Shown here: positions 6,831 through 13,577 of the stretch, piece after piece
Layout: each line of letters opens with the position of its first letter
Position numbering within the stretch: position 1 is the first letter of the stretch
Assembly: GCA_964495595.1 (NCBI GenBank)
Contig: CAZBWH010000076.1
Location: 1 to 14,686, forward strand
DNA: 14,686 nucleotides
Source of the DNA: CALMFQ01 sp964495595
Lineage (GTDB): Bacteria; Pseudomonadota; Gammaproteobacteria; Burkholderiales; SCOH01
Reading direction: 5' to 3'
The notes under the pieces: model-generated
Database searches by the model: none
Told to the model about the DNA's origin: nothing
Seen by the model: only the letters and a program-made list of their open reading frames with translations
Program-made: the position numbers and the translations under genes

Positions 6831-9800
6831 ATGAGCGTTGCCCCTGACATTCTGGCCCTGATCGAGGCCTCGCTTGATCCGCTGGTGCTGACTCATCTGG
6901 ATGGCCGGATTGCGGCCTGGAATCAGGCGGCAATCCAGGTATTCGGTTTCAGCCGGAGCGAGGCGCTGGGTTGCGAAATTCACGATCTGCTGACACCGGA
7001 GCGCGACCGGCAACGCGCCCAGCAGGCCATGGCGCGCTATATCGAAACGGGCCTCAGTGACAAGATTGGTGCAGTACGCGAATTGCGGGCACTGCGCCGC
7101 GATGGCAGCGAGATCGATATCGAGCTGGTGGTATCGCTGTTTCAGGCAGCCAACGGCGAACAGTTTGCGCTGGGGTCGATGCGAGACATCTCGCAGCAAA
7201 AGCAGGCGCGCAGCGACCAGTTGCGCAGCGAAGCCCGGATGCGCTCGCTGGCACAGATTGCCACGCTGCGTGGCCGGGATATGATTGGCCAGCTCCAGGC
7301 TGCGTTGCGGCTGGGCGCCCAGTCGCTGGGGTTGACGCTGGGGCTGGTAAGCCGTATTTCCGACAGCCAATATCAGGTGTACGCCAGCTACGCGCCGAAT
7401 GGCGGCATCGAAAACGGGCAGCAGTTCGCGCTCGGCGACACCTACTGCAGCATCACCCTGTCGCGCGATGAGCCGTTCTGCATCGAATATGCAGCAGAAT
7501 CGGCCTACGCCGGCCATCCCTGCTACCAGCAATTCCAGCTGCAAGCCTATATTGGCGTGCCGCTACAGGTGAACGGCGCGGTGTGGGGCACGGTGAATTT
7601 CAGCTCGCCGCACCCCTACCCTGGCCGGTTTTCTGCTGCCGATATCGAATTCATGCGGCTGCTGTCACGCTGGATGGGGGCGGTGATCGAGTGGCAGCAG
7701 GCCGGCCAGGAGATTCGTCGCAGCCATCAGATTCTGGAAGCGATCTCGCGCATGCAGGGGCAATTGCTGAACCAGCTTCCCGCCCGGCAAGTGTTTGACA
7801 ACCTGCTGCATGAACTGCTGCAACTGACCGACAGCGTTTACGGGTTCGTGGGCGAAGTGCTGCGTACTCCAGGGGGCGCCCCTTACCTGAAAACCTTTGC
7901 CCTGAGCGATATTGCCTGGAATGACGAATCCCGACGTCTCTACGCACAGCGGGCGCCGGATGGCATGGAGTTCCACAACCTGAACACCCTGTTCGGCCAT
8001 GTCTTGCACAGCAAGGAAGCGCTGATCAGCAACGATCCATCCAACGACCCACGCCGGGGCGGCCTGCCTCCGGGCCATCCCCCCCTGTATGCTTTTCTGG
8101 GACTGCCGCTACTGGTGGACAACGAAATGGTGGGTATGATCGGATTAGCCAACCGACCCGGTGGCTATGATATCGACCTGATCGACTTCCTGATGCCGAT
8201 GATCGGCACCTGTGCCCGGCTGGTGAGTGCGATGCGGGTGGAAACCCAGCGCCAGGAAACCCTGGCGGCTTTGCAGCAGGCCAAGCAGGAGGCCGAGCGC
8301 GCCAACCGGGCCAAATCGGAATTCCTGGCCAACATGAGCCACGAAATCCGCACCCCGATGAATGCGGTGATCGGTTTTACCTCGCTGCTGCTCGACACGC
8401 CGCTGAGCGGGGATCAGTCGGACTATGTGCGCGGCATCCGCTATTCGGGCGATGCCTTGCTGACCCTGATCAACGAAGTGCTGGATTTTTCAAAGATCGA
8501 AGCCGGCAAGCTCGATTTTGAGTGCATCGAATTCGATGTGCGCTCGATTGTCGAAAACTCGCTCGACATCGTGGCTGAAAAAGCCTCCTTCAAAAAGCTG
8601 GAGCTAGTCAGCCTGGTCGATGCCGGGGTGCCCGAGCGGGTGAAAGGCGATCCGGGACGGCTGCGGCAAATCCTGCTCAACCTGTTGAACAACGGTATCA
8701 AATTCACCGACACAGGCAGCGTGGCCATCCACATAACCCGCTCCGAGATCAGCACCGATCAAGTCACGTTGCTGGTACTGGTGCGCGATACCGGGATTGG
8801 CATCGAGCCGGGCATTGCCCGACAACTGTTCCAGCCATTTACCCAGGCGGATACATCCACCACCCGCCGTTACGGCGGCACCGGGCTGGGCCTGTCGATC
8901 TGCAAGCGGCTGGTCGAAGCACAGAACGGCAAGATCGGTGTCGAGAGCGAGCCCGCCCAGGGGGCCTGCTTCTGGTTCACCCTGCCGCTGGCCATCGTTG
9001 CGAACCCGGCTGCGCTGCCGGCACGCGCCAACGCAGCCACCCTGCAGGGCAAGCGGGTGCTGGTGGTCGACGATCACCCGCTCAACCGCGATATGCTGCA
9101 ACAAGCGCTGCACGGCGCCGGAATGGACTGCACCGCCGTCGACAGCGGCCTGGCAGCCATCCACTGGCTGAGCGGCTGCCCGGCGCTACCTGACTGCATC
9201 ATCATTGATGACGAGATGCCACACATGAACGGCATCGCGCTGGCCCGGCACCTGAAGGCCGCAGTACGCACGACAGGCATCCCGCTGATCTTGCTGAGCA
9301 CCGCCACCTACAAGGGGCACGCGGCCGAAGCACGCGCTGCCGAGTTCTCCGCCTATCTGAGCAAGCCGATTCATCAGGAATCGCTGCTGTTGTGTGTCTC
9401 AACGCTGTTTGCCCAACCGGACGGCGCCGACATGATTACCCGCCACAGCCTGAAAGAAGCGATCTCTGCCGCCAAGCCCAGAGTGCTGCTGGTGGAGGAC
9501 AACCTGGTCAATCAGAAAGTGGCCGTGCTGATGCTGGAACGCCAGGGCTGCCGGGTAGATATCGCCGGCAATGGCATCGAAGCGGTTCAGGCCGCGACCC
9601 GAGGGCACTACGACCTGATCCTGATGGATTGCCAGATGCCGGAAATGGACGGTTTCGAAGCAAGCCGGCATATTCGCCGGCTTGCCGCCCCTTATTGCCA
9701 GGTACCGATTGTCGCCCTGACTGCCAACGCCTTTGCTGAAGACCGCCAACAGTCGTTCGACGCCGGGATGGACGACTTTTTCACCAAGCCGTTCACTCCC

Positions 9801-10262
9801 GAGAAATTGCAGTCGATCTTTGCCAAGTGGCTGCGAGACTCCCCGGCGGCACCCACCAACCCGCCCCCCGCCACCGATGAGACCGCACCCGCCCGCCCCC
9901 CGGCGCCGCAAATCGACCGCAATTCTGTGGCGGCCGGGCTGCAGGCGTTGGTGGACGCCGTGGGCAGCGAGATGGTGATGGAAGTGGTCAGCCTGTTCGA
10001 CAGCTCGTCTCAGGAAGCCTGCCAGCAGCTGCAGTCACAACTGGACGCCGCCGACTGGACCCACGTCGGCCGCAGCGCCCACAAACTCAAAGGGCTGAGC
10101 CGGCAGGTTGGCGCCGCCGACGTAGGCGAGCTGTGCGCCCGGCTGGAAACCGCCGGCAAGGATCATGACGCCCCCCTCTGCCAGCAACTCGGCCCACAAG
10201 TCATCCACGCCACCCGCGAACTGGCCGCGCTGCTGTACGCCCTGCACCCCGCCAGAGCCTAA
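6831..10262 (+). CDS. Hybrid sensor histidine kinase, PAS-GAF-GAF-HisKA-HATPase-REC-REC-HPt
   Basis: A 1143-residue multidomain signalling protein with no transmembrane segment, so probably a cytoplasmic sensor. In order: PAS (about 1-120); GAF (about 135-290); a second GAF with the GHPPLYAFLGLPL / GLANRPGGYD signature (about 298-470); a short coiled coil; HisKA with SHEIRTPMNAVIGF (phospho-His H504); HATPase with LLNLLNNGIKFTD, DTGIGIEP and RRYGGTGLGLSI (about 604-720); receiver 1 (about 740-860, phospho-Asp D793 in IDDEMP); receiver 2 (about 884-1002, D933 in MDCQMPEMDG); and a C-terminal HPt domain (H1084 in SAHKLKG). All catalytic residues look intact. The HPt would pass phosphate to an unlinked response regulator, as no output domain is present. 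The start is uncertain: ATG 6831 begins right at the PAS domain, while ATG 6777 would add 18 residues; neither has a clear ribosome site. Confidence 0.93.
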   Translation: MSVAPDILALIEASLDPLVLTHLDGRIAAWNQAAIQVFGFSRSEALGCEIHDLLTPERDRQRAQQAMARYIETGLSDKIGAVRELRALRRDGSEIDIELVVSLFQAANGEQFALGSMRDISQQKQARSDQLRSEARMRSLAQIATLRGRDMIGQLQAALRLGAQSLGLTLGLVSRISDSQYQVYASYAPNGGIENGQQFALGDTYCSITLSRDEPFCIEYAAESAYAGHPCYQQFQLQAYIGVPLQVNGAVWGTVNFSSPHPYPGRFSAADIEFMRLLSRWMGAVIEWQQAGQEIRRSHQILEAISRMQGQLLNQLPARQVFDNLLHELLQLTDSVYGFVGEVLRTPGGAPYLKTFALSDIAWNDESRRLYAQRAPDGMEFHNLNTLFGHVLHSKEALISNDPSNDPRRGGLPPGHPPLYAFLGLPLLVDNEMVGMIGLANRPGGYDIDLIDFLMPMIGTCARLVSAMRVETQRQETLAALQQAKQEAERANRAKSEFLANMSHEIRTPMNAVIGFTSLLLDTPLSGDQSDYVRGIRYSGDALLTLINEVLDFSKIEAGKLDFECIEFDVRSIVENSLDIVAEKASFKKLELVSLVDAGVPERVKGDPGRLRQILLNLLNNGIKFTDTGSVAIHITRSEISTDQVTLLVLVRDTGIGIEPGIARQLFQPFTQADTSTTRRYGGTGLGLSICKRLVEAQNGKIGVESEPAQGACFWFTLPLAIVANPAALPARANAATLQGKRVLVVDDHPLNRDMLQQALHGAGMDCTAVDSGLAAIHWLSGCPALPDCIIIDDEMPHMNGIALARHLKAAVRTTGIPLILLSTATYKGHAAEARAAEFSAYLSKPIHQESLLLCVSTLFAQPDGADMITRHSLKEAISAAKPRVLLVEDNLVNQKVAVLMLERQGCRVDIAGNGIEAVQAATRGHYDLILMDCQMPEMDGFEASRHIRRLAAPYCQVPIVALTANAFAEDRQQSFDAGMDDFFTKPFTPEKLQSIFAKWLRDSPAAPTNPPPATDETAPARPPAPQIDRNSVAAGLQALVDAVGSEMVMEVVSLFDSSSQEACQQLQSQLDAADWTHVGRSAHKLKGLSRQVGAADVGELCARLETAGKDHDAPLCQQLGPQVIHATRELAALLYALHPARA

Positions 10263-10269
10263 GCCGGCA

Positions 10270-10339
10270 GGCCTGCAGACCAATACCAGAGCGGCGTCCA
10301 GCCCGGCCTGCAGGCCGCATGGGGATTGGCTTGCAGGCC
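10270..10339. repeat. REPIN-like inverted pair of a 26-base repeat
   Basis: Two 26-base arms, 10270-10295 and the reverse complement of 10314-10339, match at 20 of 26 positions. They share the core GGCCTGCARRCCAAT and the end GCGGC, and they flank an 18-base centre. A perfect 12-base palindrome, GGCCTGCAGGCC, occupies 10305-10316. The arms can fold into a long imperfect hairpin. The element begins 8 bases after the kinase stop codon and ends 42 bases before the stop codon of the converging membrane-protein gene, a usual location for REP doublets. It might also act as a two-way terminator, though no T run follows. A third copy of the unit lies inside aceF. Confidence 0.75.
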
Positions 10340-10381
10340 CGTGCCCTGATGAAAGTCGCGAACCACGGTGTGCAGAACGGC

Positions 10382-10774
10382 TCAGATCAGATCGACGGCA
10401 AAGGCCACGCCGCTAACGGCCAGCAACAGCACCCCCAGCACAAACACGGCATCGGATAGCCGCTCCATCACCCCGGCCCGGCCGGCCAGCCGCATCGACA
10501 CAAACGAGCCAATCGCGCTGAGCAGAAACAACAGGCAGTTCACCCCCATTGCCAGATCCATCAGCCCGCTGCCGGTACGCAGCTCCACCAGCTTGGCCTG
10601 CGCCATGATCAGCACACACAAGCCAGCCATCAGCGCCGAGGTGGGCAGGATGTGGTTGGCCGGGTTAGCGTTGGCAGTCGCGGCTGCCGTGGTCGCGGGC
10701 CCGCTGCTGGCCGGCAGGGTGGCGGCATTGGCGATGATGTCTTTCTTGAATGGATTGGCTGGCGCCTGAGCCAT
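10382..10774 (-). CDS. Hypothetical membrane protein, three predicted helices
   Basis: I do not recognise this 130-residue protein. It has a hydrophilic N-terminus rich in Ala, Thr, Pro and Asn (about residues 1-45). Three hydrophobic helices follow: LMAGLCVLIMAQAKLV, LAMGVNCLLFLLSAIGSFV and AVFVLGVLLLAVSGVAFAV. The second and third are joined by a basic loop (RLAGRAGVMERL). There is no signal peptide and no catalytic motif. The ATG at 10774 has only GAAAG upstream; a TTG five codons earlier is possible. It is divergent from aceE (132-base gap) and convergent with the hybrid kinase. The clean helices and coherent charge pattern support a real gene over a chance frame, but expression is unproven. 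Confidence 0.65.
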   Translation of the reverse strand: MAQAPANPFKKDIIANAATLPASSGPATTAAATANANPANHILPTSALMAGLCVLIMAQAKLVELRTGSGLMDLAMGVNCLLFLLSAIGSFVSMRLAGRAGVMERLSDAVFVLGVLLLAVSGVAFAVDLI

Positions 10775-10834
10775 GATAGTCTTTCGCAATCAATAGGTGG
10801 CAGCGTCGCCTGCCGCAACGGCTGCGGCGGGACT

Positions 10835-10856
10835 CGTCTATAACCAAGAGTAGACG
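10835..10856. promoter_or_regulatory. Inverted repeat overlapping a -10-like box upstream of aceE
   Basis: CGTCTA (10835-10840) and TAGACG (10851-10856) are perfect 6-base inverted half-sites with a 10-base gap. TATAAC (10839-10844) inside this element is a fair -10 match, but no -35 is clear at the right distance. The arrangement would suit an operator for a dimeric regulator of aceEF. It does not resemble the enterobacterial PdhR site. A second small stem, GCCGCA/TGCGGC, lies at 10812-10828. Confidence 0.3.
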
Positions 10857-10894
10857 ATGGCTGACCCCAAATACAGCCGCCCCCAGACTCCCCC

Positions 10895-10902
10895 GGAAGG
10901 AA
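10895..10902 (+). promoter_or_regulatory. aceE ribosome binding site
   Basis: The purine block GGAAGGAA lies 4 bases before the ATG at 10907, and its GGAAGG core 6 bases before it. It is the strongest Shine-Dalgarno sequence in the window. It fixes the aceE start and excludes a short out-of-frame ATG at 10857. Confidence 0.8.
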
Positions 10903-10906
10903 TAGC

Positions 10907-13567
10907 ATGGCCGAACAGCCCGACGATCTCGACCCGCAGGAAACCCGCGAATGGCTGGATGCGCTGGAAGGCGTGATTGCCGCCGAAGGCCCGCAACGCG
11001 CGCATTACCTGATTGAAAAGCTGGTCGACAAGGCGCGTCGCCGTGGCGCCTGGCTGCCGTTCCACGCCACTACCGCCTACCAGAACACTATTCCGTTGCT
11101 GCGCGAGACCAAATCGCCGGGCAACCACGAGCTGGAACGCAAGATCCGCAGCTACATCCGCTGGAACGCGCTGGCGATGGTGGTGCAGGCCAACAAGCAG
11201 ACTTCCGAACTGGGCGGGCATATCGCCAGCTTTGCTTCTGCCGCCACGCTTTACGACGTTGGCTTCAACCATTTCTTCCACGCCCCGACTGACAACCATG
11301 GCGGCGACCTGCTCTACATCCAGGGCCACTCCGCCCCCGGCATCTACGCCCGCGCCTTTCTCGAAGGCCGTTTGAGCGAGGAAGACCTGCACAATTTCCG
11401 TCAGGAAGTCGATACCAAGGGCCTGTCGTCATACCCGCACCCTTGGCTGATGCCGGATTTCTGGCAGTTCCCCACCGTATCGATGGGCCTCGGCCCGCTG
11501 ATGGCGATTTATCAGGCACGCTTCATGAAATACCTGGCTGATCGCGGCTTGGCCGACACCGCCAAGCGCAAAGTGTGGTGCTTCTGCGGCGACGGCGAAA
11601 TGGACGAACCGGAATCGCTCGGCGCGATTGGCCTGGCCTCGCGTGAAGGCCTGGACAACCTGATTTTTGTCGTCAACTGCAATCTGCAGCGGCTGGATGG
11701 CCCGGTGCGCGGCAACGCCAAGATCATCCAGGAACTGGAAGGCGACTTCCTCGGCGCCGGCTGGAACGTGATCAAGGCGATCTGGGGCTCGAAATGGGAT
11801 TCGCTGCTGGCAATGGACGAACACGGCCTGCTGCGCAAACGCATGGAAGAATGCGTCGACGGCGAATACCAGAAATTCAAGGCCAAGGGCGGCGCCTACA
11901 CCCGTGAGCATTTCTTCGGCAAATATCCGGAGCTGCTGGCGATGGTGGCAAACATGTCGGACGAGGAAATCAGCGCGCTGAATCGCGGCGGCCACGATCC
12001 GCACAAGGTCTACGCCGCTTACTGGGAAGCCACGCACAACGCCAATGGCCGGCCGACGGTGATCCTGGCCAAGACCATCAAGGGTTATGGCATGGGCAAA
12101 ATGGGCCAGGCGCTGAACATCGCCCACCAGCAGAAGAAGCTCGACGAGCAGACGCTGAAAGACTTCCGCGACCGCTTCAACATCCCGATTTCCGACAACG
12201 AAATTGCCGAAGCGCCGTTTTACAAACCGGCTGCCGATAGCCCGGAAATGCGCTACATGCTGGAACGCCGCGCTGCACTCGGCGGCTTTCTGCCGCAGCG
12301 CAAGCCGGTGACCGCGCCGCTGCAGGTGCCGGGGTTACACGTGTTCGACGCATTACTGAAACCCAGCGAAGACCGCGAGCTGTCGACCACCATGGCCTTC
12401 GTGCGGATGTTGAATACGCTGCTGAAAGACAAGGCAATCGGCGCGCATATCGTGCCGATTGTGCCGGACGAATCGCGCACTTTCGGCATGGAAGGCATGT
12501 TCCGCCAGCTCGGCATCTGGTCCTCTGTTGGCCAGTTGTACGACCCGGAAGACGCCGACCAGCTGATGTTCTACAAGGAAAGCAAACAGGGGCAAATTCT
12601 GCAGGAAGGCATCAACGAGCCGGGTGCGATGTCGAGCTGGATTGCCGCCGCCACCAGCTACGCCAACCACGGCGTGCCGATGATCCCTTTCTACATCTAC
12701 TACTCGATGTTCGGCTTCCAGCGTGTCGGCGATCTGGCCTGGGCGGCCGGCGACCAGCGTGCACGCGGCTTTCTGCTCGGTGGCACCGCCGGCCGCACCA
12801 CGCTGGCCGGCGAAGGGCTGCAGCATCAGGATGGCCACAGCCACATCCAGGCCGGATTGATCCCCAACTGCGTCAGCTACGACCCGACTTTTGCCCACGA
12901 GCTGGCGGTGATCGTGCAGGACGGCCTGCGCCGCATGTACGTCGAGCAGGAAAACATCTTCTACTACATCACCGTGATGAACGAGGCCTACAGCCATCCG
13001 GGGCTGCAGGAAGGCACGCAGACAGGCATCCTCAAGGGCTTGTATCTGCTGAAACCGGGCTTGGGCAACGAGAACAAGGTGCACCTGCTCGGCAGTGGCA
13101 CCATCCTGCGTGAAGTGATTGCCGCCGCCGATCTGCTGCGCGACGACTATGGCGTCTCCGCCGATATCTGGAGCGCCACCAGCTTCAATGAACTGCGCCG
13201 TGACGGCCAGGCTTGCAGCCGCTGGAACATGCTGCACCCGGACGCCGAGCCACAGGTGCCGTACATCACCGAGCTGTTCAGCGGCAAACAGGGGCCGTTC
13301 ATCGCCGCCACCGACTACGTGCGCGCCTACGCCGATCAGGTGCGCGAATTTGTGCCGGGTCGCTACGTGGTGCTTGGCACCGATGGTTTTGGCCGCTCCG
13401 ATACCCGCCGCCAGTTGCGCAAGTTCTTCGAGGTCAACCGCTACTACATCGCCGTCGCCGCGCTCAGCGCGCTGGCGGAAGACGGCCGCATCGGCAGCGA
13501 CCAGGTGGCCGACGCGCTGACCCGCTACGGCATCGACGCCGACAAGCCGGCCCCGTGGACAGTGTGA
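10907..13567 (+). CDS. aceE: Pyruvate dehydrogenase E1 component, homodimeric type
   Basis: A complete 886-residue thiamine-diphosphate enzyme, one residue shorter than E. coli AceE. It decarboxylates pyruvate and transfers the acetyl unit to the lipoyl group of E2, feeding acetyl-CoA to the TCA cycle and fatty acid synthesis. The ThDP/Mg motif begins GDGEMDEPES (G228-S237) and ends NCN (257-259). His407 (NIAHQQKK) and His640 (EGLQHQDGHSH) fall at the same residue numbers as the catalytic histidines of the E. coli enzyme. Near-invariant blocks such as FNHFFHAPTDNHGGDLLYIQGH and PGAMSSWIAAATSYANHGVPMIPF confirm the family. Translation starts after a strong GGAAGG site. The aceF gene follows after 10 bases, so the two are surely one operon. 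Confidence 0.98.
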   Translation: MAEQPDDLDPQETREWLDALEGVIAAEGPQRAHYLIEKLVDKARRRGAWLPFHATTAYQNTIPLLRETKSPGNHELERKIRSYIRWNALAMVVQANKQTSELGGHIASFASAATLYDVGFNHFFHAPTDNHGGDLLYIQGHSAPGIYARAFLEGRLSEEDLHNFRQEVDTKGLSSYPHPWLMPDFWQFPTVSMGLGPLMAIYQARFMKYLADRGLADTAKRKVWCFCGDGEMDEPESLGAIGLASREGLDNLIFVVNCNLQRLDGPVRGNAKIIQELEGDFLGAGWNVIKAIWGSKWDSLLAMDEHGLLRKRMEECVDGEYQKFKAKGGAYTREHFFGKYPELLAMVANMSDEEISALNRGGHDPHKVYAAYWEATHNANGRPTVILAKTIKGYGMGKMGQALNIAHQQKKLDEQTLKDFRDRFNIPISDNEIAEAPFYKPAADSPEMRYMLERRAALGGFLPQRKPVTAPLQVPGLHVFDALLKPSEDRELSTTMAFVRMLNTLLKDKAIGAHIVPIVPDESRTFGMEGMFRQLGIWSSVGQLYDPEDADQLMFYKESKQGQILQEGINEPGAMSSWIAAATSYANHGVPMIPFYIYYSMFGFQRVGDLAWAAGDQRARGFLLGGTAGRTTLAGEGLQHQDGHSHIQAGLIPNCVSYDPTFAHELAVIVQDGLRRMYVEQENIFYYITVMNEAYSHPGLQEGTQTGILKGLYLLKPGLGNENKVHLLGSGTILREVIAAADLLRDDYGVSADIWSATSFNELRRDGQACSRWNMLHPDAEPQVPYITELFSGKQGPFIAATDYVRAYADQVREFVPGRYVVLGTDGFGRSDTRRQLRKFFEVNRYYIAVAALSALAEDGRIGSDQVADALTRYGIDADKPAPWTV

Positions 13568-13571
13568 GGAG
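13566..13571 (+). promoter_or_regulatory. aceF ribosome binding site overlapping the aceE stop codon
   Basis: GAGGAG begins within the aceE TGA stop codon and sits 6 bases before the aceF ATG. This suggests that terminating ribosomes reinitiate on aceF, helping to balance E1 and E2. Confidence 0.75.
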
Positions 13572-13577
13572 CCGGCC

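Noticed and set aside
10857..10976. 39-codon open frame starting upstream of aceE and overlapping its start out of frame
   Set aside because: There is no good ribosome site before its ATG and no leader-peptide features such as repeated regulatory codons; aceE has its own strong site. It remains a formal possibility only.
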